DNA of 64,000 nucleotides, taken from the NCBI GenBank assembly GCA_024500155.1, contig CM044858.1, positions 34,143,786-34,207,785 of the forward strand. The letters are read 5' to 3'. The notes under the pieces were generated by a model that made no database searches, was not told the DNA's origin, and saw only the letters and a program-made list of their open reading frames with translations. The stretch comes from Chenopodium formosanum (lineage: Eukaryota > Streptophyta > Magnoliopsida > Caryophyllales > Amaranthaceae). The number at the start of each line of letters is the position of its first letter. Position 1 is the first letter of the stretch. Positions 1-11,207 of this stretch are shown one piece after another. Made by a program: the position numbers and the translations under genes.

Positions 1-1846
1 GAGTGGGTAAAGAACCTGAAATTTCCCGATGGTTATGCTTCTAATTTGAGTAGATGTGTAGATTTACAATCATGTAAGCTTCATGGTTTAAAGAGCCACG
101 ATTGTCATGTCTTCATGGAGAGGTTGTTGCCAGTTGCTTTTAAGGAATTGCTCCCGGTCCATGTTTGGAAAGCTATTACTGAGATTAGTCTTTTCTTCCG
201 TGACCTTTGTTGTTCCACCATCAAATCGAGTGATGTGGAAAGATTGGAACACAACATTGCAGAAATTCTTTGTAATTTGGAGAAGATATTTCCACCGGCG
301 TTCTTCAACTCTATGGAACACTTACCAGTTCACCTGCCTTATGAAGCTAGGTTATGTGGTCCTGTCCAATATCGTTGGATGTATCCATTTGAAAGGTTTT
401 AACTCCTACAAACTCATAGTTTCCATTTTTGTTAATACATCTATAGTAGTTTGCATAACATATAACTTAATCAATTTTATAAATTTTAGGTTCCTTAATC
501 ATTTGAAACATAAAATTGGCAATAAGGCTCGTGTTGAAGGTTCAATTTGTAATGCATATCTAACGGAAGAGATAGGGTACTTTTGCTCTAACTACTTCCA
601 ACAAGGAGTGGATACTAAAACACGTGACTTAGGTCGTAATGTTCATGATGAAGTTGAAAGCACTTTGGATGATAGTGTTCCGGAACTGTTTAGGGTTGAT
701 CAAGGACATGCTTCTACAGGTGGAGTGCGCCGCTTTTTGGATGAGAAAGAATTACAACGTGCTCATTTGTATGTTTTGGGAAATAGCGGCATTCTGGAAC
801 CATATGAGAGGTATTACATTTGTATTTATCACAGTCACTAAGATTTCATTGAATGTGCAACGTATCTAATGTCATTCACCATCATTAATACTCTTTCTCT
901 GGTTATATGGAATGGAAGGGAGTTTGAGGACCACATTGTTCTAATGCAACCCACTATTCGCAAAGAAGATGTGTGGATTAAACATGAAGCTGAATTCCTC
1001 GAGTGGTTTAGGTTGAAAGTGAGTGTGTTACGCATTTGACATCAACACGTTTTTTTTTTCTTGCTATAACTCAAGGACTCATATCAATTTAACATAATTA
1101 TGCCATATGAGCAGGTGATTCAAGACAAGCCAAATGATGAAATATTGTTTGCTTTGGCAATGGGCCCATCTAAGCGAGTGCGTACTTGGAACCAATTCTA
1201 TGTGAACGAATACAAATTCCAAACTTATGGCCATGGAAAACAGAAGTCAACGATGAATTATGGAGTGAGTGTATCCAATGAAGATGGTGGAGATTATTTT
1301 GGTATTTTAGAGGATATCATCGAGTTGGAGTTCACTGGTGCCCTTCGTACTTATAAGACTATTCTCTTCAAGTGCAGTTGGATGGATTCTACTAGGGGTA
1401 TGAACATTGACCAATACAAGCTTGTAGAAGTCAATCATACTAAAAAATACCCCAAGTACGACCCATTTGTGCTTTCTTACCAAGCTAACCAAGTCTACTA
1501 TGCACCTTATCCAAGTCTGAAAAGAGATAAGGTTCAATGGTGGGCAGTGTTCAAGACAAAGGCGAGGTTAGTTGTTGATGCACCAGTTGCCGAAGACTTT
1601 CTACAAGAAACCACTGCTGACATTCCTACTCTTTGTGCTCCGGATGACATTCCAGACTACGAAGGTGATGAAGATGGATTAGGAGATTCGGATACTGATG
1701 ATGTAGTCCTCCCCGATGCCCCTCCAGATGAGTCCAGTTTCGAATCTACTGATAGTGAGGACGAGGATGAGGATGATGGATTTTGGGATGACGATAGTGA
1801 TGATGATCTTAGTGCTGATGGGGAGGGTGATTCAACTGAGATTTAG
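1..1846 (+). CDS. TNP2-like CACTA transposase, C-terminal part
   Basis: The gene enters from the left in frame 1 and is 5' incomplete. Inferred exons are 1-395, 490-810, 919-1018 and 1115-1846, all with GT-AG junctions and kept phase. The first two exons encode a DUF4218-type region (WVKNLKFPDGYASNLSR, then HLPYEARLCGPVQYRWMYPF). The last exon carries a DUF4216-type region (WNQFYVNEYKFQTYGHGKQK; later LFKCSWMD and QVYYAPYP), followed by a strongly acidic Asp/Glu tail. These two domains are the usual C-terminal half of plant TNP2 proteins, which cut the element ends; the DDE-type core would lie upstream of base 1. No stop or frameshift is seen in the visible part, so this copy may be intact. 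Any function in the host would be speculative. Confidence 0.83.
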
Positions 1847-2062
1847 GAGATTGATTGTAGCCTTGTTTTAACTTTTTAATTATTTAATCTTAATGGATTT
1901 CAATTTATTTTAAAAGACCATCCAGGTTTTAATTTGATATACTTGTGTATTATTGATATTGTGCAAAGCCAAGGTTATGTGTGATGTTACCTTATAGATC
2001 GCGATAACATGATTATATGATCTTTAATGATGTGCATAATGTTTTTCTTAATATAGGTTGTC

Positions 2063-5000
2063 ATGGTTGGTGGCGGTCGTCAGATTTTGGGACATGTCAC
2101 CCCGAGAGAATTGTTTCCATCGACAAGCCATGCAAATACGGAAACTTCTCCAGAAGTTACCCCAGAGTCACGTGTAGATGGTACTGGGACATCTAGTCAG
2201 GTTCCTGAGACGCAAGACGATGACTCTACCATGGGTGAGGTAGCTACCCCCGTTGCGAGAAGGACTTTGCACCCTACAGGGTTATGGTAAGTTAATCATG
2301 GTTAGCTTAATTTGCATTCGAATTTGATCAATGTTGGTTAGATTTGTATTTTATGTATGTAATGACTTCATTTGTTTGCTTATTGGTACTAAGGTTCGAT
2401 GATCACACCGTGAGCACCTCCATTACAGAGATTTTTCAAGCACATTGGCGCAAACCATGGCTTAACTATGATGAGGCTGACGAGGGTACTAAGACCCATT
2501 GGTGGAACCAGTTTACGGTATTATATAACCCCCAAGTTTAATTTACTTATCTAACTTTGGTGTGTGTTGGTTACTTATTACAATAAATTATTACTCATAA
2601 TATTTTTGTTGTTTCTTAAAAAAAATTGCAGAAACTATACCTTTGGAATGCTGATCTTGACACCCTTGTGAAGGAGTATGAAAAGAAGGCACATAAGAGG
2701 TTGAAAGAGATGGCATACAATGCTTCTGTCAGAAACAAGTCAGTTCCAAAATGGATGGGGCAGACTACGTTTCAGCAAATGATGGAGAAAAGAAACAAGA
2801 AAGATTTTCAGGAGAGGTCAGAAAAAGCTAAGAAGAACAGGAGGGGCGGCTCCCTGTCTAATCCAATTGAGCCGTCACACTTCCAAGTTTCTATCTCTGC
2901 ATCAAAGCATGCAAAGAAAATGGTAATACTTAATGGTTTTTAATGATAAATTTAAGTAGTTACATACATTAAGCATTAAAAGAGTTATTTGATTTGTGCA
3001 GGCTCAGAAAGCCGGTGGAATGCTTCCAAATGCCCCTGAGGTCTTCCTAAAGATCCATTTCAAGGAAGTTCCTGGAAAAGGAAAAGTTGCGGCTAACAAG
3101 AGGGCACAAGAAATCTCGGTAACACATCTAACTTTGGAAACTAATGAAATAATTTTTTTAGGAAGAAAGAAAAACATAATCACCTTTACTTGTATATGCA
3201 TGAAAATGTCTATGATTAAGCAAAGTGAACCTATAAACATGTTTAATATGTTGAATATGAGATGTTTGATTGATAAAATCTTAGTTTATATCAAAAACAA
3301 AGAAAATGGGTAAGTTAGAAGGTCATTTAAGCCATTTTAGCCTAGTTACGACCCTATAGCCTTGTGTATGCATGGAAATGTCTATGATTAATCAATTTGA
3401 ACCTATAAACATGTTTAATATGCTGAATTTGAAATTTTTGATTGATAACATCTTAGTTTATATCAAAAACAAAGAAAATGGGTAAGTTAGAAGGTCATTT
3501 AAGTCATTTAGCTTAGTTACGACCCTATAGCCTTGTGTATGCATGGAAATGTCTATGATTAAGCAATTTGAACCTATAAACATGTTTAATACGCTGAATT
3601 TGAGATGTTTGATTGATAAAATCTTAGTTTATATCAAAAACAAACAAAATGGGTAAGTTAGAAGGTCATTTAAGCCATTTTAGCTTAGTTACGACCCTAT
3701 AGCCTTGTATATGCATGGAAATGTCTATGATTAAGCAATTTGAACCTATAAACATGTTTAATATGCTGAATTTGAGATGTTTGATTGATAAAATCTTAGT
3801 TTATATCAAAAACAAAGAAAATGGGTAAGTTAGAAGGTCATTTAAGCCATTTTAGCCTAGTTATGACCCTATAGCCTTGTATATGCATGGAAATGTCTAT
3901 GATTAAGCAATTTGAACCTATAAACATGTTTAATATGCTGAATATGAGATGTTTGATTGATAAAATTTTAGTTTATATCAAAAACAAAGAAAATGGGTAA
4001 GTTAGAAGGTCATTTAAGCCATTTTAGCCTAGTTATGACCCTATAGCCTTGTATATGCATGGAAATGTCTATGATTAATCAATTTGAACCTATAAACATG
4101 TTTAATATGCTGAATTTGAGATGTTTGATTGATAAAATCTTAGTTTATATCAAAAACAAAGAAAATGGGTAAGTTAGAAGGTCATTTAAGCCATTTTAGC
4201 TTAGTTACGACCCTATAGCCTTGTATATGCATGGAAATGTCTATGATTAAGCAATTTGAACCTATAAACATGTTTAATATGCTGAATATGAGATGTTTGA
4301 TTGATAAAATTTTAGTTTATATCAAAAACAAAGAAAATGGGTAAGTTAGAAGGTCATTTAAGCCATTTTAGCCTAGTTATGACCCTATAGCCTTGTATAT
4401 GCATGGAAATGTCTATGATTAATCAATTTGAACCTATAAACATGTTTAATATGCTGAATTTGAGATGTTTGATTGATAAAATCTTAGTTTATATCAAAAA
4501 CAAAGAAAATGGATAAGTTAGAAGGTCATTTAAGCCATTTTAGCCTAGTTATGACCCTATAGCCTTGTATATGCATGGAAATGTCTATGATTAAGAAATT
4601 TGAACCTATAAACATGTTTAATATGCTGAATATGAGATGTTTGATTGATAAAATCTTAGTTTATATCAAAAACAAAGAAAATGGGTAAGTTAGAAGGTCA
4701 TTTAAGCCATTTTAGCCTAGTTATGACCCTATAGCCTTGTATATGCATGGAAATGTCTATGATTAAGCAATTTGAACCTATAAACATGTTTAATATGCTG
4801 AATATGATTTGTCTTGATTACAGGATGCCTACCAAAAGAAGCTTGACGAGTCTTCCACTCAAGGGTCACAACCGGACCTTAACCAGCTATACTGGGAGGT
4901 TGTTGGTGGTAGGAAAAAGGGTGTAGTGAAGGGCCTAGGTGCAAGCGCTAGTTTGTTTTACAGCCCCTCTTCTGAGAAAAGCTCGCAATCGTACAATCCT

Positions 5001-5288
5001 TCTATAGCTTCACAGTTGGAGGAACGTGTGCAAGCCGAGGTTGCCGAGCGAATAGAGGAGGCGAAAGTGCAGATGCAAACACAGATGGAGGCACAGTTTG
5101 CTACGCAGTTGCAGGAAGCATTGAAGAAGGAGCGGGAGGAGGCGGCAATTGAGAGTAAGCGAATGATGGAGACGATGTTGCAGAACTTGTTCTCTAACTG
5201 TTCAGGTTGTCCTTCATTTCAGCTTCGTAGGGAAGATGACCCGGACATGAGTGGTGGTGGGGTTGGTCAACATACTCCAGTTTCGTAG
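2063..5288 (+). CDS. Second CACTA ORF, transposase_24 / TNPA-like
   Basis: Inferred exons are 2063-2286, 2394-2517, 2632-2922, 3002-3118 and 4824-5288, giving 406 residues with phase kept at each junction. It begins with a Ser/Thr/Pro-rich segment. The middle has the En/Spm transposase_24 pattern (HWRKPWLNYDEADEGTK; then KRLKEMAYNASVRNKSVPKW and PNAPEVFLKIHFK). The C-terminal exon forms a long Glu/Gln/Lys-rich probable coiled coil (QLEERVQAEVAERIEEAKVQ). It starts about 215 bases after the TNP2-like stop and runs on the same strand, as in other CACTA elements where this protein binds subterminal repeats and partners TNP2. The 1.7-kb last intron is filled by a tandem repeat. The start at 2063 is the first ATG in the open frame; an upstream exon cannot be excluded. 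Confidence 0.75.
3191..4804 (+). repeat. 172-bp tandem repeat inside an intron
   Basis: The landmark CATGGAAATGTCTATGATTA recurs at 3199 (CATGA variant), 3371, 3542, 3714, 3886, 4058, 4230, 4402, 4574 and 4746, so the period is 172 bp with one 171-bp step. About nine and a half units fill intron 4 (3119-4823) of the transposase_24-like ORF. Diagnostic variants (AATCAA/AAGCAA, TGAATA/TGAATT, ATTTTAG/ATCTTAG) alternate between the units at 3886-4402, which points to a recent 344-bp dimeric amplification. The acceptor site lies just after the last partial unit. Confidence 0.97.
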
Positions 5289-5329
5289 TTTATTTGTTCA
5301 TATAGCTCTTAGTTTAGTATTGTTCATAT

Positions 5330-5470
5330 AGGCCTTACCTTTTTTTTGGGGATATAGGCCTTAGCTTTTTTTTTGGGATATAGGCCTTAGTTTTTTTTTG
5401 GGGATATAGGCCTTAGCTTTTTTTTTGGGATATAGGCCTTAGCTTTTTTTTGGGGGGAACATAGTCCTTA
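5330..5470 (+). repeat. CACTA subterminal repeats, T-rich block
   Basis: Five near-identical units of about 28 bp occur, each with a GATATAGGCCTTAG core followed by a run of 8-9 T and GGG. They lie between the stop of the second ORF and the GC-containing subterminal array. Confidence 0.85.
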
Positions 5471-5775
5471 ACTTAGTATTATATTGTGCATATTGGCCTT
5501 ATCTATTTTTGAAAGAACATAGGCCATTACTAATTCATATAGGCCTAACTTAGTTTTTAGTTTACCTTATAAAACTATTACTAACTAATTACTATTATTA
5601 TTAACTTGAGCATTGTTATTGTAAATATTGTTCAAAGTTGGACTTATTAGTATGAATTATGCGTTTTAATTTAATTATTTTTAAATTTATGAAATATAAA
5701 AACAGGTTATAGGTTCAGGTTAGGATGGCAACGTAAAATCAAATGGTATTAAAATTATAATTTTTGATGGTAATA

Positions 5776-6300
5776 ATTGCGACCGTCATACGCCTGTCGC
5801 AAATACAAAAAATTGCGACCGCCGTACGCCTGTCGCAAATACAAAAAATTGCGACCGTCGTACGCCTGTCGCAAATACAAAAAATTGCGACGTCATACGC
5901 CTGTCGCAAATACAAAAATTGCGACCGTCATACGCCTGTCGCAAATACCAAAAATTGCGACCGTCGTAATCCTGTCGCAAAATATCAGAAATTGCGACCG
6001 TCATAAGCCTGTCGCAAATGCCAAAAATTGCGACCGTCACAGACCTGTCGCAAAATATCAAAAATTGCTACCGTCACTGACCGGTCGCAAATATCAGAAA
6101 TTGCGACAGCTAATTAACCAGTCGTTGAACAGAAAACGGTCGCAAATAAAATTGCGACCGCCATTCTGTCGCAAATTTTTTTTTTGCGACCATCAAAATA
6201 ACGACCGGTGTCTTGCGACCGTTGACGGTCGCAATTTCTGTTTGCGACCGTTTTTCCACATATTTGCGACCGGATGTGGCGGTCGCAAAAACACGTTTTT
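5776..6300 (+). repeat. CACTA subterminal array with GCGACCG motifs
   Basis: About a dozen units carry TTGCGACCG on one side and CTGTCGCAAAT on the other, so each unit can pair with itself (GCGAC/GTCGC). Spacing is 33-40 bp at the left and becomes irregular toward the terminus. Clustered short motifs in both orientations next to the terminus are the expected binding sites of the TNPA-like protein. The array continues to within a few bases of the terminal TAGTAGTG. Confidence 0.9.
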
Positions 6301-6309
6301 TTAGTAGTG

Positions 6310-6357
6310 GCCGTTCTGAGTCCCTCGTGTAGGGCCGTTCTGAGTCCCTCGTGTAGG
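6310..6357. repeat. 24-bp perfect tandem duplication at the CACTA border
   Basis: Two identical 24-bp units (each starting GCCGTTCTGAGTCCC) occupy 6310-6333 and 6334-6357, directly abutting the CACTA terminus. They belong to the GC-rich flank and not to the transposon. Confidence 0.9.
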
Positions 6358-7067
6358 GCTGTCGTTGCCGCGGCTCAGGGGCGTGTGGGGTTCGGGCTTC
6401 TCGGGCGGGTCTCGGCGGTCCGTGCGTTTCCTTCCGGTGGTTTGTGGGCTGGGTCGGGGAACCCCGGAGCGTTGGTGGTGGGACTCGGTTTGGCGGCGGG
6501 GTGGGATGTTAGGGTTTCATTTGTTGTTTTAGTTTTTAGTTTTCTTGCTGTTTTTTCTTTTAGGAGTCTTTGTGTGCTATTTAGTTTTATTATTTTTTCT
6601 GTTTGTGTGGTGTGTTGGGGTGATATGGGGCATGCAGATCGGTGTACCGATCTTCTGGTGTAGGATTTAAGCCGGGTTTTTTGGCTATGGGGCTTCGGTT
6701 TGATCTTCTGTTGGTTTGGGCTAAAGGGTTATGCTTCCATGCCGATATCCGTGTTTGAATCGGAGTTTGTCTTGTCTATGGTGAAGTGTACGACACTAAT
6801 TTTGATTTCAGGTCGAGAAGTACGGGAATCTGAGCTAATGAAGGTTCACATCAGAAATTACAACATATTGCCAGACCCCCTTGCAAGAGGCTGCATAGGA
6901 CAGCGTTATATGAGCCAAGGGTACTTAAGAAAGTCATTTTGCGCGTACAATTGTAGTTTCTTTTATTTCGAACTTGTAATTGGTTTGGCTGTCTTTGTAT
7001 TGTTCGATTACGATCTCTTATGTAAGTGTCGTATGGCTTATTATTAATGAATTTAATCTCCCCCCTT

Positions 7068-7118
<51 letters not shown>
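6358..7118 (+). mobile_element. Poly(A)-tailed retroposed sequence, probably LINE-related
   Basis: A locally GC-rich stretch (6358-6520) changes to AT-rich sequence and ends in TTC followed by a 50-base A run (7069-7118). This end looks like a retroposed 3' end of LINE or processed-transcript type. No reverse transcriptase motif and no credible ORF is visible, and I could not identify a target duplication. An old non-autonomous element or a 5'-truncated LINE are both possible. Confidence 0.45.
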
Positions 7119-7120
<2 letters not shown>

Positions 7121-7205
7121 AACTCTTACATATAAAAAAATAAATAGATAAAAAAAAAAACCAAAAATATATGAAATGATTTCGCATAGAACGGAGGGAG
7201 TATCA

Positions 7206-7345
7206 AACAAAATAAAACTAATACCTGACCAATATAACCTATTATCAACAAAAGAAATCTAATATCTGACCAATATAATATGTTATCAAACAAAAAAAAT
7301 CTAATATCTGACCTTTTTTATTTATTTTCTGACACTTATAATCTA
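7206..7345. repeat. Short imperfect tandem repeat (about 41 bp)
   Basis: Three diverged units contain TAATATCTGACC (or TAATACCTGACC) followed by AATATAA and TTATCAA. They lie beside a lone GGAGGGAGTA motif typical of one end of a Stowaway-like MITE at about 7194. Confidence 0.6.
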
Positions 7346-7913
7346 ATATCTGACCATTATTATCTAATTTCTGATAATTAAATTTTTTTTTCCTGTTTGT
7401 ATGATCGGACTCACGTGAGTCCGTTTTACATAATACTTTACCAAAATGTATATGACATCTTAATTAAATATGAGGGGAATTTTTTTTTTTTTTTTATGAG
7501 AGAACGACATATATACAGTTTGGGGAGAGGATGATGTCAGCAATTTTCTGTTTTAGTAATAGTTAATAGATTAGTTTACGTTTTTAACATTAGTTACGAA
7601 AACTACTCAATTATGTTTTAATTCACGAGATATTTAACTTGAGTTATGATAATCCAGATAAGATAAGCCCAACCGAAAATGAGTTGTCATAAGTTCTTAT
7701 GCGTGTTAATGGTCAATAAATGGTTATCCCAATTCGATACTCTATAAGTCTGTAATTCTTTATCCAACAAGTTCATATATGTTTAGACAATTATAATTAA
7801 TTAGTAGAAATCGATTAATTACAAGATTTACCACACTCGTAAAAATGTGGAAGTATCTGGGTCTATTACCATAGTCTTGCTTGTGTAGCAAGAACCAACG
7901 TGTCCAAAACTTC

Positions 7914-7920
7914 TATAAAT
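7914..7920 (+). promoter_or_regulatory. TATA box of the first SKP1-like gene
   Basis: TATAAAT lies 143 bases upstream of the ATG. The surrounding 400 bases are closely similar to the region before the second intact SKP1-like gene (14320-14743), including the same TATA context, so the promoter was duplicated with the gene. Confidence 0.6.
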
Positions 7921-8062
7921 ACTGCTCTAGTCTTTTAGTCTTATCATATATTCTCTCATTTTCTCCAATTTTCTCAAATACTCAATTCTTCTTCTTCGTC
8001 TTCAATTCTTCCATTTTTCTGCAATTTTCTCTACTTTTGAAACACCTCCTTCTTCAATTGCA

Positions 8063-9629
8063 ATGGCTTCTTCCAGTTCCAGGAAGATAATCCTCAAGAG
8101 TGCAGATAATGAGCTTTACGAGATCGGCGAAAAAGCAGCAATGCTGTCTCAAACCATCAAGAACTTGATCGAAGACATCGGAGATAGCGACAAACCAATT
8201 CTGCTGCAAAATGTGACCTCAAAAGTTCTGCCTAAGGTCATTGAGTACTGCAACAAACATGCTGAGAAAGAGAATACTGATGATGATGATGTTGATGATT
8301 TTCTCAAAGACTGGGATGCTGACTTCCTCAATGTTGACCAGGACACTCTCTTTGATCTCATGCTTGTGAGTTTTATTTACTTTGATCAATTTATTTTTCC
8401 TTCTTTCGTTTCATTTTGTTTAGGGCTAATTCTTCTGAGTATCTATTTACTTTGATCTGTTTTCTTGATTTTCTTTATTTTTAGTTTGATTTTTCAATTT
8501 GTTTTTATTTCTTTCGTTTGATTTTGTTTAGGCTAATTTCATGATTAATTATTTTATTTGTTTATGTGCTTTTAATTGTTCAACATTTTGGGTTCAGATG
8601 TATGATTGTTTTGTCTAATATAATGATTAATTATTCTAATTGTTTTTGCGTTTAATTTAGTGTTAACTTGTGTTTTAATTATTTTGTGACTAGAGCTCTG
8701 AAGTATATAAATAATTCTTTGTTTCGTTGTAATTTATTTACTTATTTCTGGGCTTAACTTAGTATTCGAGCTAAAAAAGTATTCGGCAAAATATTATTTA
8801 TTAAATCTGAAATTTATGTAAGATTAGTTGTTTTACATGATGACAAAACAAATTTGAGTGCATTAGAGGTAATCTTGTTAGCGATCTTTATAATTAATAT
8901 CAAGGTGATATATCATAAAATTAAAAAAATGTGGATATATGAATTATAATGTATTGAATTTTTCATATTAGATTAATTTCTAAGATGATCGACATATAAT
9001 ATTGAGTCCAATCTAATATGAAAAATTCAATACATCATAATTCATATATTGAGTCCAACTTTTGTGCTTAGAGATGTATGAGTTAAATGTTTGTTAATAC
9101 TTGTATATAGTATAGGTAGTGAACTAGTGATGAATTGATGATGTAACGTGTTCGATAATACTACGTATATATACATATACAAGATCGATTGATGATCGAG
9201 TATAACTAAATTAATTGTGTGGTGAATGCAGACTGTTAAATTGTTGTTATTGAATTATGTAATGTGTTCGTTAATATATATACATATACGTACCGTGATT
9301 GATTGATGATAAGTATAACTTAATTAATTTTGTGTGGTGAATGCAGACTGCTAATTATATAAATTTAGTGAAGGTGTTCCTGTTTTAATTTTTTATATAC
9401 ATTTTCATGATCGATATATCAAGTATAATTATACTAATTATGTGTGTGAATGCAGGCTGCTAATTACCTGGATATCAAGAGTTTGTTAGATTCAACTTGT
9501 CAATGTGTGGCTGATATGATGAAGGGAAAGACAGCCGAGGAGATAAGGGAGCACTTCAACATCAGGAATGATTACACACCTGAACAAGAGGAAGAAGTTC
9601 GCAAGGAGAACCAGTGGGCTTTCGAGTAA
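8063..9629 (+). CDS. SKP1-like protein (SCF ubiquitin ligase adaptor), copy a
   Basis: Two exons, 8063-8365 and 9456-9629, give 158 residues, close to the usual SKP1 length of about 160. The N-terminal POZ-like half begins with a basic SSRKIILKSADNELYEI segment and continues through VIEYCNKHAEKENTD and WDADFL. The second exon gives the conserved F-box-binding tail (AANYLDIKSLLD, EEIREHFNIRNDYTPEQEEE, ending NQWAFE). SKP1 proteins bridge CUL1 and F-box proteins in nucleus and cytosol. The acidic loop has an extra Asp run (DDDDVDD) compared with copy c. The 1.1-kb intron contains an inverted duplication at 8935-9049. The gene faces a subtilase remnant downstream. All expected core positions are present, so it is probably functional; the F-box partners cannot be read from sequence. 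Confidence 0.93.
8935..9049. repeat. Inverted duplication in the SKP1-a intron
   Basis: Arms 8935-8974 and 9010-9049 are 40 bp long and pair with one mismatch around a 35-base spacer. ATATTGAGTCCA appears on both sides of the right arm (about 8998 and 9046). The homologous intron of SKP1-c has the left-arm region and one ATATTGAGTCCA but no right arm, so the right arm is a derived inverted copy. Confidence 0.9.
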
Positions 9630-10435
9630 TCTGAATTTGCAATGGATGAGACTATTAGAACAATTTCATTCCCAAAACTGTGTTTCTGAATAGTTTAATT
9701 TCCCTGCTGCATTTGTTTACTTAGTGATGTGGTGCTGTAGTGCTGTAGCACAAACTATGTTTACTGCTTTATCAGTTTATTGTACTTAGTTTCAAGCATT
9801 TGAAGTTTCAACCATGCTTAGTAAAGCTAGCTAGCTCTGTTCAATAGCTCGAATGTGTATAACCTGCAAGTTAAAATGCCTGAGTATGTAGCAGAAATTA
9901 AGAAGGTATATGTTGTGGGCCTTCAAGTAGTGAAATGAAGCAGTTTTAATGGCTAATTTCTTTCTCCAGGACTGTATGCCCTGTTTTTATGTGTTTTGAT
10001 GAAAGGACTAGCTAATGTTATGCTTGGGTCATCATGGATGATTGCATGAGATTGAGGCGTTGTTGAGTTGGTAGCAGATTTGGAATCGATTTGTTTTTTG
10101 AACTGCAATAGAGGAGGAGCTTGGGAGGAGGAGAATTTAATTGGATTACGAGTAGGCTGGTTGTTATGCTTGTTAAATCACTTGAAAGTGAAGGCTATAA
10201 GCCTGTACTCTGCATGTCATTCAGAAAAATGTCTGAGCTATTTGGTTTTCAACATACTATGACTGTACCTTTGTGGGCTTTGTGCTCTAGACTTGTATTC
10301 TACTTCGATAGTCATTGTAAGTTGAGACTGAGAGTATAGATTGTTTTATTTTATCTTACCTTCTTCATTACTGAGATAAAAGGAGAAGAGGTGCTCTCTC
10401 AAAATTTCTTGTTTCATAGAATGTTGATGTACTGC
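9630..10435. other. Convergent spacer, unit 1
   Basis: This is the 3' flank of SKP1-a. It is similar in order and sequence to 11668-12295 and 16035-16815 (for example GCTGTAGCACAAACTATG and GGCCTTCAAGTAGTGAAATG occur in each). I see no ORF worth calling. The three copies define the downstream part of the duplicated SKP1-subtilase unit. Confidence 0.75.
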
Positions 10436-10716
10436 AAATTTTCATACAAGATAGTTATTTCATCATTACAACAGAAATATTACGCCAACTGTGAGAGATT
10501 AATAGAAAATCAGAAGTGGAAAATGTAACTAACCATGTACTCCAACTTCTTGGTAGCTGCTGTAAATCTTAATTCGTTAAGACTGACATCTACCTTGAGT
10601 CCTGTAGGTGTATCAACAGTTACAGTATAGACTGGCTCATCATCAGTATCAACATTATATTAGTGACAGTCTTATTCACTGTAATAGGACTAATTGTATC
10701 AATTATGGATATATCC
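10436..10716 (-). pseudogene. Subtilase last-exon remnant, unit 1
   Basis: The minus strand matches the 3' flank and part of exon 9 of the intact subtilase at 16908. The recognisable peptide runs through VDTDDEPVYTVTV and NELRFTAATKKLEYMV. About 110 bases including the normal stop region are deleted after GAGAGATTAATA, and a small insertion (ATAT at about 10656) breaks the frame. No other exon is present. This is a non-coding relic of a subtilase that once faced SKP1-a tail to tail. Confidence 0.88.
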
Positions 10717-10923
10717 CAAAGGACCTAGATAAACGTATTCGTTACAACCATTAGTATCACACCTCGCGAGTATTTCCCTCCCTCGCCGTGACATGAGAAA
10801 TTAAAAATGCATTGCAACACATAGCAAGAGAACACATATCTTGAAGCAGCAAGTATAAAGGAGCAGCCCCTGACCACTTCAACTTTTGTGCTTAGAGATG
10901 TATGAGTTAACTGTTTGTTAATA

Positions 10924-11069
10924 TTTTTTTTTTTTTTTTTTTTTTTTGGAAAACCCGTTAGAGGCGACTTATATTGATAATTTGTCCGTAAGTACATATG
11001 GAGAAACCTCACAAGGGCAATAGTTCTCCCATATTTGCTCATTATCATGAGGTAAAAAACGGGCTAAAT
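10924..11069 (-). mobile_element. Short retroposon (SINE-like) with 12-bp target duplication
   Basis: TGTTTGTTAATA occurs at 10912-10923 and 11070-11081, and a single copy is found at the equivalent place in the SKP1-a intron. The 146-bp insert starts with a long T run, i.e. a poly(A) tail on the minus strand. I could not recognise clear pol III A and B boxes, so SINE is the best but unproven label. Confidence 0.75.
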
Positions 11070-11207
11070 TGTTTGTTAATACTTGTACATAGTATAGGTA
11101 GTGAATGATGTAACGTGTTCAAGATCGATTGATGATTGAGTAAAACTAAATTAATTTTGTGTGGTGACTGTTAATTATGTACATTTAGTGTATGTGACTA
11201 TGTTTAC

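Larger units (their letters stand above)
1..6309 (+). mobile_element. CACTA (En/Spm) transposon, right-hand part
   Basis: Two ORFs in CACTA order (TNP2-like then a transposase_24-like ORF) are followed by subterminal repeat arrays and a right terminus that reads TAGTAGTG at 6302-6309, the complement of a CACTACTA start. The left end lies outside the window, so the 3-bp target duplication cannot be tested. The coding parts have continuous reading across all inferred exons, which suggests a fairly young or recently active copy. The element identity follows from the DUF4218/DUF4216 pair and the terminus; the activity is inference. Confidence 0.85.

Noticed and set aside
5777..6304. Open frames with repeated CRKYKKLRP-like peptides
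   Set aside because: They are translations of the CACTA subterminal repeats in several frames; no gene is implied.
6274..6663. 129-residue open frame across the CACTA border
   Set aside because: It starts inside the transposon terminus and crosses into unrelated flank; composition is that of GC-rich repeat DNA.
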